Source: CAVUXJ01 sp963814975 (GTDB taxonomy: Bacteria > Acidobacteriota > Vicinamibacteria > Vicinamibacterales > CAVVIG01). From it: a stretch of DNA of 64,000 nucleotides. The first letter of the stretch is position 1. The number at the start of each line of letters is the position of its first letter. The notes beneath the pieces are model-generated. The model did no database searches. It worked only from the letters and a program-made list of their open reading frames with translations, and was not told the origin of the DNA. Location of the stretch: the NCBI GenBank assembly GCA_963814975.1, contig CAWFFB010000022.1, positions 62,001 to 126,000 on the forward strand, given 5' to 3'. A program made the position numbers and the translations under genes. Below, piece by piece: positions 17,113-24,870 of the stretch.

Positions 17113-18219
17113 ATGCCGACCGGAATCGATCCGAGCACGCTCGCCTTCGCCCAGCCCTTCTACCTCTGGCTGCTCGTCGTGCCGGGAATCCTGACGGTCC
17201 TCTGGGTCTGGCGGGTGTTCCGCAGGCGCGTGGATGTCCGCCGCTACCGGCACGAGCAGGTACTGCCGGCCCGCGAACACTATTCGCTCCTCGGAGAGCT
17301 GGCATTCTGGCTGTGCCCGCTGGTGGCCGCCAGTCTTTGCATTGCCGCGCTCGCCCGTCCGCAGGCGCTGGTGACCGCGCTTGTCAGAACAGGTGCCGAC
17401 ATCGTCGTCCTGCAGGACGGATCCGCGTCGATGTATGTCAACGACGTCAAGCCGGACCGCTGGCGTCGATCCGTCCAGTTTCTGCGGACGTTTGCCGATG
17501 CGCTGGCGTGGAAGAACGGCGACCGTGTCGCGCTGGCGCTGTTCGCCCATATCGCGGCGCCGCAACTGCGCCTGAGCAAGGATCCGAACGCCTTCTTCTT
17601 TTTCCTGGACCACCTCGGCGAGCACTCGCCGTTTCTCCTGGCGAACGATCCGACCTGGGACACCAACATCGAAGAAGGCGTGTACTGGGGACTGCAGCTG
17701 CTGAACAGGGACGAGGAGCTGTTCGGGAAGACGAAGAATCCGAAGGCGTTCGTCGTGATTTCCGACGGCCAGGCGTGGAGCGGCGTCGTGGCCGGTGCGC
17801 TCAAGGCCGCGCGCGCGCGCGGCGTCGCTGTTTACGTCGTGGGCGTGGGCACTCCGGCCGGAGGCCTTATCCCGGAGCCGCCTTCCCGGGAGGGCGTCAC
17901 CCAGTCCGCCGACCACATCCGGGCCGTGCTGGACCGAGGATCGCTTCAGGCGATCGCCCGCGCAGGCGGCGGCGACTATTTCGAGATGGGACGGGAGTCC
18001 GATCGCGACATCGCGCGAAGCATTCTGACCGGCATCAAACGTCAGGCTCCCGTCCTTCACGTCGACGAAGGTTACGAGGAGCTTTACTGGTACCTGTTGT
18101 TCGCCGCGGCGCTCGTCCTCTGTCTGGCCACCGTCGCCCTCAAGAGCGGCGCCGAACTCTGGTGGCAGGTTATCGGCGTCGCCGGCACAATTGTCGTCGT
18201 GGCAATCGCCCTCGGATAG
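17113..18219 (+). CDS. VWA-domain membrane protein (MxaL-like)
   Basis: A 368-residue protein with N-terminal helices (about residues 16-35 and 58-75), a VWA domain (QDGSASM, NIEEGVYWGL, ISDGQAWSG) and two closing helices. It is the last gene of the six-gene cluster, four bases after the MxaK-like stop. Two VWA proteins flanking an MxaK-like protein reproduce the C-K-L end of mxaRSACKL. A perfect hairpin follows its stop, consistent with the transcript ending here. Confidence 0.75.
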   Translation: MPTGIDPSTLAFAQPFYLWLLVVPGILTVLWVWRVFRRRVDVRRYRHEQVLPAREHYSLLGELAFWLCPLVAASLCIAALARPQALVTALVRTGADIVVLQDGSASMYVNDVKPDRWRRSVQFLRTFADALAWKNGDRVALALFAHIAAPQLRLSKDPNAFFFFLDHLGEHSPFLLANDPTWDTNIEEGVYWGLQLLNRDEELFGKTKNPKAFVVISDGQAWSGVVAGALKAARARGVAVYVVGVGTPAGGLIPEPPSREGVTQSADHIRAVLDRGSLQAIARAGGGDYFEMGRESDRDIARSILTGIKRQAPVLHVDEGYEELYWYLLFAAALVLCLATVALKSGAELWWQVIGVAGTIVVVAIALG

Positions 18220-18237
18220 AGCCGCTCGCCAGCGGCT
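18220..18237 (+). terminator. Hairpin after the mxa-like cluster
   Basis: AGCCGCT and AGCGGCT form a perfect seven-base stem around CGCC immediately after the MxaL-like stop. Only a weak T-containing tail follows, so intrinsic termination is possible but unproven. Confidence 0.4.
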
Positions 18238-18399
18238 GCTCTTGCCCGCCGGGCGATGCTGAAGGATATGGCGCACGTCCCGTACGCCGCGTTTACCGAC
18301 CTGCTGGCGGAGCATCGTCGGTTCCCGGCCTGCAAGTGCCCGCGAAAGCCAACGGACGAGCCCGCGAACGCGGACGCGGGCCGCCCTCGAGCTATTTGG

Positions 18400-19233
18400 T
18401 TATTTGACTTTCGACGCGGTCCACTTGCCGGCGCCAGCGCCTGCGATCGTGCCCTGAATGGCGTTACCGTTTACGCGTCCGGTATACGTCGAGCCGCCGG
18501 CGACGAAGGTGATCTCGTCTCCGCGCAGCCGGCCGTTCGCGATCGGGGTGGAGGTCGTTCCCGATTTAAGCGTCCCTGCAACCTTCTGAAAGGTCTGCGT
18601 CAGCGTCAGCTCACCCTGCGGCAGCGTCCAGGTGCCCTGGACCTTGGCCGGTACAATCCAGAGCAAGGAGGTACACCAGCTCTCGCAGCCGTCGCCGACC
18701 GTCGAAGTCTCGTCCGGATCCCAGTCTTCCATGGTGAACGTGTTGGAGACGATGCGAGTGCCGGGTTTGAGGTCGAGGATCTTCGGCCGCAGCTTCATGT
18801 TGATTTGCGGCAGCAGGAACATCGTGATCACTGTCGCCTTCGAGAGGTCGGTCTCGAACAGGTCGGCGTTCGTAAATGTCGCCTTGCCAGCGGGCACCCC
18901 GGCAGCGGCGGCATTGCGCCTCGACAGCTCCACCATGCTCGGGTTGTATTCGATGCCGGTGGCCGTCGCGCCGCGCTTCGCGGCCGTGATAACCGTCCGG
19001 CCGTCTCCCGACCCGAGGTCCATGTGAATGTCCTGCGGCGTCAATTTCGCCATGTCGAGCATGCGGTCGACCAGTGCCTGCGGCGTCGGCACCCAGACAA
19101 CATCCTTGCCGGCCTGACCAACCTGCGGCTCAAACGGCTTAGTGGCCGGCTGCGCCTGCCCGAAGGCGCCGGATGCGCCCAGTGACAACGAAAGGGCAAA
19201 TATAGATCGACGGATGAGGGGGAATGGTTTCAT
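18400..19233 (-). CDS. Exported SAM-methyltransferase-fold protein
   Basis: A 277-residue protein. A signal peptide (IRRSIFALSLSLGASGAFGQ) precedes a Rossmann methyltransferase domain with motif I DLGSGDGRTVITAA (about residues 73-86), IEYNPSMVELSRRNA and NADLFETD. A beta-rich C-terminal domain of about 80 residues follows (WTLPQGELTLTQTFQKVAGT). The catalytic fold resembles FAM173/DOT1-like methyltransferases. An exported SAM enzyme is odd because SAM is cytoplasmic, so it may bind another nucleoside or act before export. No partner gene is adjacent. Confidence 0.7.
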   Translation of the reverse strand: MKPFPLIRRSIFALSLSLGASGAFGQAQPATKPFEPQVGQAGKDVVWVPTPQALVDRMLDMAKLTPQDIHMDLGSGDGRTVITAAKRGATATGIEYNPSMVELSRRNAAAAGVPAGKATFTNADLFETDLSKATVITMFLLPQINMKLRPKILDLKPGTRIVSNTFTMEDWDPDETSTVGDGCESWCTSLLWIVPAKVQGTWTLPQGELTLTQTFQKVAGTLKSGTTSTPIANGRLRGDEITFVAGGSTYTGRVNGNAIQGTIAGAGAGKWTASKVK

Positions 19234-19700
19234 AGGCGGGAAGGATACTCCGGCCGGCCCTCAGCTGACTAGACCCCCTTTCGGGGGAATTAGGAATTAC
19301 GATCTAAGAACGAAGAACGCGGCGCGCACGGATGAAATAAGTTGGCTCCGACAAGAGGCGAATGACCGACATCAACTGTGTCGACGAGCGTACGGAAGTA
19401 GGGAAACGAAACGCCAGCCTTCCAGTTCTTGACTCCCAATCCTAATTCCTGAGCAGGTGACGCGGGCTGGGAAGCAGGCACGGAACGGTGCGGCCGATGC
19501 CGGTTTTGCCTGGCTTGAGCGAAAAAGCGCACCTTCCGAACCTCTGGTCCAGCTGGTGCCCCGCGTCTCTATGCCCTCTAAGTCTTTCCTGCGCAATAGC
19601 TTGATGCGGTTACTGCTTGGGAAGCCGCAGTGGCGGCAGCCTTGCCTTCGGAAGAATCTGTTGGCGGGGGACGGGTGTGCCCTCGCACTCAAGGACCTCT
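19234..19700. other. Intergenic stretch with inverted words, no gene seen
   Basis: This 467-base gap holds a CCCCC-TTTC-GGGGG hairpin (19274-19287) and an inverted pair GGAATTAGG (19286-19294) / CCTAATTCC (19441-19449). The word GAACGAAGAACG lies at about 19308. Short open frames here show no conserved features. The promoter of the following PEGA gene probably lies in its last 150 bases. Confidence 0.5.
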
Positions 19701-21323
19701 GTGGCGCTCGTCCTGGCAATCGCTCCCGCGTTCAAGCATCACGATGCGCTCCAGCGACTGGCCGACGACTTGGCCGCGCACGAGATCGTGTTTGCCTCCT
19801 CGTGCGACGAGGCGTTGGCGATTATCAGCCAGCGTATCCCTGACCTCGTGGTCTTCCCGGTCTTCTGTTCGTACGCTGACGAACTCCGAATCGCGTTGAG
19901 CGTGGGTGCACTGTCCCACGCCGACGATCCCCGCACGCTGGCTATTCCGTTGCTGGCGTCCACCGTTGCCGAGACGCCCGCCACACCCGCTCGATGGTTC
20001 TACTGGTTCAAACCGTCGGGTGGAACCACGGAGGGACCTCCCGATTCTGGCGCGTTCGCCGATGAGATACGCGACTATCTAGAAACCGGCCCTGGCGCAG
20101 GTTCGGCGGGACTGTTCCGCGAATTCTCGGCGGCGGCTGGGAATCCGCTGACGGAGCGAGTAGTGGCGGCGGCACGAGCGAGCCTGGCGAGGCTCTCCGG
20201 ACGCCGATCCGAACAACCGCCGGCCCGGCGCCGGCGGTTGTCACTCTCGGGGTTGCTGGGGTCGGTCGGGACAGCGCTGCTGCCGACGTTAGCGACAGCG
20301 CCGGCTTTGGCACGAGCGTGTCTGGCGAGGCTCTCGGGACCCAGCCGCGAACTCCGCCCCGGCCAAGGCTCGCGAATGCCGCTCGCGGCGTGGTGGTCGG
20401 TCGGGGCGGCGCTGCTGCTGGCGGCGCCGGCGGCAGCACGAGCGACTCTGGCGAAGCTCTCTGGTTTCAGACTGGACGACCCCCGCGTCCTGAGCCAGCG
20501 CGAACCGTCCCCGAGATGGCGGCGGTCGGTCGGCGCGGCGCTCTTGCTGGTGTTGGCCGTGACGACCGCGACTGGCTTGAACCTGAAGGGAGAATGGTTC
20601 GCGGCGGTGCCGGAAAATACCCGCGCCAATGCTGGAACGCCACCGGCGCGGTCCGGCCCGGGAATACCGGTTCATGAAAAGGTGACGAGCGCGGGCCGGA
20701 AGACGGGACGTCTGCGCGTGACGTCGACCCCGGAAGGTGCGACCGTGGCAGTCGATGGGCGCACGCGCGGCGTCACGCCGTTGATGCTGACCGACGTCCC
20801 TTCAGGCCGCCACGCCGTGACGATCGACGGTGCCGGCGGCACGGTTCAGCGGTCGGCCGAAGTCAGGACGGACCAGACCGCGACCGTGGAGGCGTCAATC
20901 TACCCGGGCTGGCTGGCCATTTTCGCGCCGATCGAGGTTGAGGTGCAGACCCAGGGACGCGTGTTGCAGTTCGACGAGCGGCATCAGACTCTCCTGCCGT
21001 CGGGCAGGCACGAAATCGTGGTCGTGAGCCGCGAGCTGGGATATCGCAGTTCGCGAGTCGTGGACGTGAAGCCGGGCGCGGTCACGAAGCTGTCGATTGA
21101 GCCGCCCAAGACGACGCTAACAGTGACAGCAGCGGCGCCAGCGCAAGTGTGGCTGAACGGCACGCATATCGGCGCCGCCCCCCTGGTCGACGTGCCGATC
21201 GATCTCGGCACGCATCAGATCGTCGTCAGGCACCCGACGGCCGGCGAGGAGCGCCGCACGATTGCCGCGACGTCTGCGCCGGTTCGCGTGGAAATCGATT
21301 TCGACAACCCCTCCCTTCCCTAA
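19701..21323 (+). CDS. PEGA-domain protein with receiver-like N-terminus and triple repeat
   Basis: GTG 19701 is preceded by AAGGA and starts a 540-residue protein; an ATG at 19617 is an in-frame alternative. Residues 1-120 look like a response-regulator receiver fold (VLAIAPAFKHHDALQRLADD, then PDLVVFPVFCS), but no phosphorylatable aspartate is obvious. A middle region carries three copies of a repeat ending ARA(S/C/T)LA(R/K)LSG, each with a hydrophobic SVGxALL segment. After a membrane helix comes a PEGA domain (GRLRVTSTPEGATVAVDGRT) and a second one near the C-terminus (QVWLNGTHIGAAPL). PEGA domains usually sit outside the membrane at the cell envelope. Function unknown. Confidence 0.7.
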   Translation: MALVLAIAPAFKHHDALQRLADDLAAHEIVFASSCDEALAIISQRIPDLVVFPVFCSYADELRIALSVGALSHADDPRTLAIPLLASTVAETPATPARWFYWFKPSGGTTEGPPDSGAFADEIRDYLETGPGAGSAGLFREFSAAAGNPLTERVVAAARASLARLSGRRSEQPPARRRRLSLSGLLGSVGTALLPTLATAPALARACLARLSGPSRELRPGQGSRMPLAAWWSVGAALLLAAPAAARATLAKLSGFRLDDPRVLSQREPSPRWRRSVGAALLLVLAVTTATGLNLKGEWFAAVPENTRANAGTPPARSGPGIPVHEKVTSAGRKTGRLRVTSTPEGATVAVDGRTRGVTPLMLTDVPSGRHAVTIDGAGGTVQRSAEVRTDQTATVEASIYPGWLAIFAPIEVEVQTQGRVLQFDERHQTLLPSGRHEIVVVSRELGYRSSRVVDVKPGAVTKLSIEPPKTTLTVTAAAPAQVWLNGTHIGAAPLVDVPIDLGTHQIVVRHPTAGEERRTIAATSAPVRVEIDFDNPSLP

Positions 21324-21327
21324 AACC

Positions 21328-21357
21328 TTGATGCAACGGGGTGAGAGGGTGTAAATT
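21328..21357 (+). promoter_or_regulatory. Putative sigma70-type promoter
   Basis: TTGATG (21328-21333) and TAAATT (21352-21357) are 18 bases apart and lie upstream of the NHL gene pair. The ribosome site CAGGAGG precedes the ATG at 21416. Confidence 0.35.
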
Positions 21358-21415
21358 GCCCTGTTACCCAGGCAGTCCGACGCTCGGAAATTCCGCCTGA
21401 CTTCAGGAGGCTCTC

Positions 21416-22459
21416 ATGAGGCGACGTCTTGGCTTCTCTCTCATCGCCGCCGTGCTCATCGCGGCGCCTGTCGGCGCGCAGACCAAGGCGAAGGCGGAAA
21501 ACGTTCCCGTCATCCCCCACACGTCGGTACCGAATTTCTTCAAGCTTCCGCCGGATCTCTATTTCGGCGAAGGCATCGGCATCGCGACCAACTCCAAGGG
21601 GCACGTCTTCGTCTACCATCGCAGCGGTGATACCCGGCTGTTCGAGTTCGATCGAGAACGGCAACTACGTCCGCGAAATCGGCCAGGGTGCGTACGGCAT
21701 TGAGTTCGCGCACCAGGTGCGCGTCGACGCGCAGGACAACATCTGGGTCGTTGACGAGGGGACGAACATGGTCATCAAGTTCAACCCCGAAGGACGGGTG
21801 ATGATGGTGCTGGGCCGGCGGCCCGAACCGGTCGCGGGCGCGTTCGACAGCACGCTGCCGCCCGCGCCGCCAGAGAAGTACCGCTTTGGACGGCCGACCG
21901 ACGTCACCTGGGATGCGCAGGGAAACATCTTCGTCTCGGACGGGTATGTCAACTCGCGCGTCGTGAAGTACGACAAGAACGGCCGGTTCATCAAGTCGGT
22001 CGGCGGGGCGCGCGGGTCCGAACCGAGCCAGATGAACACCCCGCACTCGATCACCTCCGACGCCCAGGGCAACATCTACGTCGGCGATCGCGGCAACGCA
22101 CGCGTCCAGGTCTTCGACAACGACCTGACGCTGCGCGCCATCTACGACAACGTCGGCAACCCTGGGCGGTCTGCATCTCGCCCGGACCGCATCAGTATCT
22201 GTTCGTGTCGAACTCCAACCCGGATTCCAATCCGGCCGCATCATGGGCGATCACCGGCGAGATCTACAAGATGGAGCTGGACGGCACGATCATCGGGAAG
22301 TTCGGGAAGGCGGGAAAGGGGCTGGGAGAATTCAGCACCGTCCATGAGATCGACTGCCGGAATCCGAACGAGCTGTTTGTGTCAGAGATCTCCGCCTGGC
22401 GCGCCCAGAAGATTCTCTTGACTCCCCAGAAACCGCAGACCGCTTCAGCCGCACGATAA
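21416..22459 (+). CDS. NHL-repeat beta-propeller protein, two frameshifts as given
   Basis: A secreted six-bladed NHL-type propeller homologous to the next gene. Its three parts lie in three frames: signal peptide to LFEFD (to about 21653), then NGNYVREIGQGAYGI through VFDNDLTLRAIYDNVGNP (to about 22161), then SNPDSNPAASWAITGEIYKM to the end. One extra base near 21653 and one missing base near 22161 restore a 347-residue protein, and the total length is a multiple of three, as expected for one insertion plus one deletion. Blades show the pattern (D)AQGNIYVGDRGNARVQVFD. Likely a secreted binding or enzyme-like propeller; role unknown. Confidence 0.72.
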
Positions 22460-22474
22460 GGCGGGAGACTGAGC

Positions 22475-23611
22475 ATGAGACATCATCTTTTGCGAATCTT
22501 GCTGGTCGGCGCCGCGGTGGTGGCTGGCGGCGCGCTGTTGGCGGCCCAGTTGACGGTTCCCGAGATTCAGTTCGACTCGACGCCCGAGCCGTTGAAGCTC
22601 CCCGACAACATCTACATGGGTGAAGCGGCCGGCGTGGCGACCAATTCGAAGGGCGATGTGTTCGTCTACACGCGGACGGGCAACCCGACGATCACGATCG
22701 GCACCGCCCGCGCCGTCTCGCACGGCGGGTCGCGGCTGTTCCAGTTCGATCGGACCGGCAAGTTCGTCCGGGAGATTGGCCAGGGTGCATACGGCCTGCT
22801 GCAGGCGCAGCAGGTGCGCGTCGACCGGCAGGACAACGTCTGGATCGTCGACCAGATGTCGACGCAGGTGATCAAGTTCGACCCGAACGGGCGCGTCCAG
22901 ATGATTCTCAGCCGCAAGCCCGAGGCGATGCGCGTGCCCGCCCTGCCGCTCGCACCCCTCGCGACCGGACTTCCGATCGTGCAGGCCGTCGAGCCGCCGG
23001 CCGGTCGCGGCGCTCCCCCAGCCGCTGCGCCAGCAGGAGGTCCGTTGCCCGGAGCCGGCGTCGACGGGGAAAGCTTCAATCGTCCCACCGACGTCGCATG
23101 GGACGCTGCCGGCAACATCTATGTGGCGGACGGCTACGGCAACGCCAGAATCGCCAAGTACGAGCCTGCTGGCAAGTACATCAAGTCGTGGGGTTCGCGA
23201 GGCAGGGGACCCGGCCAGTTCAACATCGTCCACGGCCTCGCCATCGACGCGCAGGGGAACGTGTACGCCGCAGACGAGGGCAACAGGCGAGTCCAAGTGT
23301 TCGACGGCGACGGCACGTTCAAGAAACAGTTTCTGAATGTCGGAACGCCGACGGCGATCTGCATCACGCCGGGACCGCGCCAGTCTCTGTACATCGCGCA
23401 CACGGGCGACCCCGATGGCATGGAGGACGCGGCCATCTACAAGGTCGATCTCGACGGGAAACTACTGGGCAAGTTCGGCCGGGCCGGCAAACTGCCGAAG
23501 GAGTTCGGCATCGTCAACTCGATCGATTGCCGCAACGAGAACGAACTGCTGGTTGGCGAGCTGGGTAACTGGAGAGTTCAGAAGCTCACACTGAAGGCGC
23601 AAGCGCGATAG
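22475..23611 (+). CDS. NHL-repeat beta-propeller protein
   Basis: A 378-residue secreted propeller, 15 bases after the previous gene and clearly its duplicate. A signal peptide (about residues 1-23) is followed by NHL blades such as DRQDNVWIVDQMSTQVIKFD, DAAGNIYVADGYGNARIAKY and DAQGNVYAADEGNRRVQVFD. A Pro/Ala-rich insert (about residues 160-195) interrupts the propeller. Compared with its partner it has an extra insert near TRTGNPTITIGTARAVSHGG. NHL propellers bind proteins or nucleic acids, or act as lyases; nothing here decides. Frame intact. Confidence 0.8.
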   Translation: MRHHLLRILLVGAAVVAGGALLAAQLTVPEIQFDSTPEPLKLPDNIYMGEAAGVATNSKGDVFVYTRTGNPTITIGTARAVSHGGSRLFQFDRTGKFVREIGQGAYGLLQAQQVRVDRQDNVWIVDQMSTQVIKFDPNGRVQMILSRKPEAMRVPALPLAPLATGLPIVQAVEPPAGRGAPPAAAPAGGPLPGAGVDGESFNRPTDVAWDAAGNIYVADGYGNARIAKYEPAGKYIKSWGSRGRGPGQFNIVHGLAIDAQGNVYAADEGNRRVQVFDGDGTFKKQFLNVGTPTAICITPGPRQSLYIAHTGDPDGMEDAAIYKVDLDGKLLGKFGRAGKLPKEFGIVNSIDCRNENELLVGELGNWRVQKLTLKAQAR

Positions 23612-23743
23612 CATCGGCAGCCTCTCGGGGCGAATACGAATACGAAACCTCAGTGGCCGCTCGCGGAATCCGCGCGGCGGCCGCGCCGCCAGCACGCCGA
23701 CTTCTCCGGCGCACGCTACCAAAAACCTGAGTTCTCAAGCCTG

Positions 23744-23759
23744 AAGTCTGATCAGACTT
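23744..23759. other. Perfect palindrome between convergent genes
   Basis: AAGTCTGATCAGACTT is a perfect 16-base palindrome between the NHL gene (plus) and coxD (minus). Flanking words CCTGAAG and CCTTCAG add to the symmetry. It may end transcription in both directions, but it lacks a T-tract. Confidence 0.45.
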
Positions 23760-23785
23760 GAGACCTTCAGATTCTCGGGTCTTTC

Positions 23786-24079
23786 CTATCCGTATGTCCG
23801 CCACGCGCGCGTGAGGTAGTCGCTGAAGGTCAGGACGAGAAGAATCCCGAGCCAGAACAGGCTGCCCGCGACGACCACCCAGGTCAGCCGCGTGCTGTAC
23901 TTCACGTGCATGAAGAACAGCACGACCAGCGTCGCCTTGATGAGCGCGATTCCCACCGCGACAACCGTGTTGAACGCCCCGAGATCGAAGTAGGCCGCCT
24001 GCACTGTCAGGTAGGTGCCCACCATCAGCGCGGCAAATACCACGTAGTACACCCGCGTGGGAACGATATGGTCAGGCAT
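23786..24079 (-). CDS. ctaF: Cytochrome c oxidase subunit IV (caa3 type)
   Basis: A 97-residue protein with three membrane helices and the family signature KATLVVLFFMHVKYS in the second helix. It lies downstream of the oxidase subunit III gene on the same strand, as expected for bacterial caa3-type operons. It is a small structural subunit of the oxidase in the cytoplasmic membrane. Frame intact. Confidence 0.85.
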   Translation of the reverse strand: MPDHIVPTRVYYVVFAALMVGTYLTVQAAYFDLGAFNTVVAVGIALIKATLVVLFFMHVKYSTRLTWVVVAGSLFWLGILLVLTFSDYLTRAWRTYG

Positions 24080-24089
24080 GGGGAGCGCG

Positions 24090-24190
24090 GCATTTCAGAT
24101 CGCTGATTGCAGACGTGCAGATTGAATTTCAGATTGCGAATCAACCCGCAATCAATCTGCGATCTGCAATCTGCAATCTGCAGTTTCATG
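24090..24190. repeat. Word-repeat spacer built from GATTGCAGA and its complement
   Basis: The spacer between the subunit III and IV genes consists of near-tandem copies of CAGATTG/GATTGCAG on the left and CAATCTGC/GATCTGCAATC on the right, so the two halves are complementary and can fold into a long hairpin. Confidence 0.6.
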
Positions 24191-24195
24191 ATTGG

Positions 24196-24870
24196 CTACC
24201 CGTGCCTGCCGATCAAATACAGCAGCGGAAACAGAAAGATCCACACGATGTCCACAAAATGCCAGTAGAGTCCGCTGATTTCGATCGGGCTGGCGTATTC
24301 AGCCGTGATCGTGCCGTTCCACGTCCACCAGAGCATCACGCCCATGATGCCCAGGCCGATGACCATGTGAAGGGCGTGCAGTCCCGTCATCATGAAGTAG
24401 AGCGAGAAGAAGATCTGGGCGTGACTGAAGTGCTCGGCTTCGAAGCGAACGCGGGACCGGGCACGTGATGCTCTGCGAACTTGTGGTAATACTCGACACC
24501 CTTGATTCCGAGAAACGTCGCGCCCAGCGCCATCGTGGCCAGGAGGAGCCAGAGCACGAGCCGGCGCTCACCCGTCTGCGCCGCGTGGACGGCGAGCGCC
24601 ATCGTCAAACTGCTGGTGATGAGCACGACCGTATTGATGCTACCGAGCACGATGTCGAGCTCGCGACTGGCCGCGGCAAACGCGTCCGGATACCAGCTGC
24701 GGTAGACGGCATAGGCGGCGAAGAGCCCGCCGAAGAACAGCACTTCGGTGACCAGGAAGACCCACATGCCGAGGGTGGCGGCCTCTTTCTGCTGATCGAG
24801 GCTCTCGAAGTGATGCGCGAGAGCCGGATGGCGGCCGCGGCTGAACGGCGCTGATCGTGGTCTCAGACAA
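24196..24870 (-). CDS. ctaE: Cytochrome c oxidase subunit III, frameshifted as given
   Basis: The middle part (HHFESLDQQKEAATLGMWVF, LVTEVLFFGGLFAAYAVYR, ALGATFLGIKGVEYYHKFAE) is typical subunit III. The C-terminal helices (MMTGLHALHMVIGLGIMGV, ISGLYWHFVDIVWIFLFPLL) are in another frame, switching near 24440. A second switch near 24830-24850 separates the short N-terminus (TTG at 24870) from the body. One deletion plus one insertion gives 224 residues, and the span is a multiple of three. Subunit III is a core membrane subunit without redox metals. The TTG overlaps the subunit I stop by a few bases. Confidence 0.82.

Noticed and set aside
18256..19185. Plus-strand open frame opposite the exported methyltransferase gene
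   Set aside because: Shadow composition and no motif; the minus-strand protein has a signal peptide and SAM motif.
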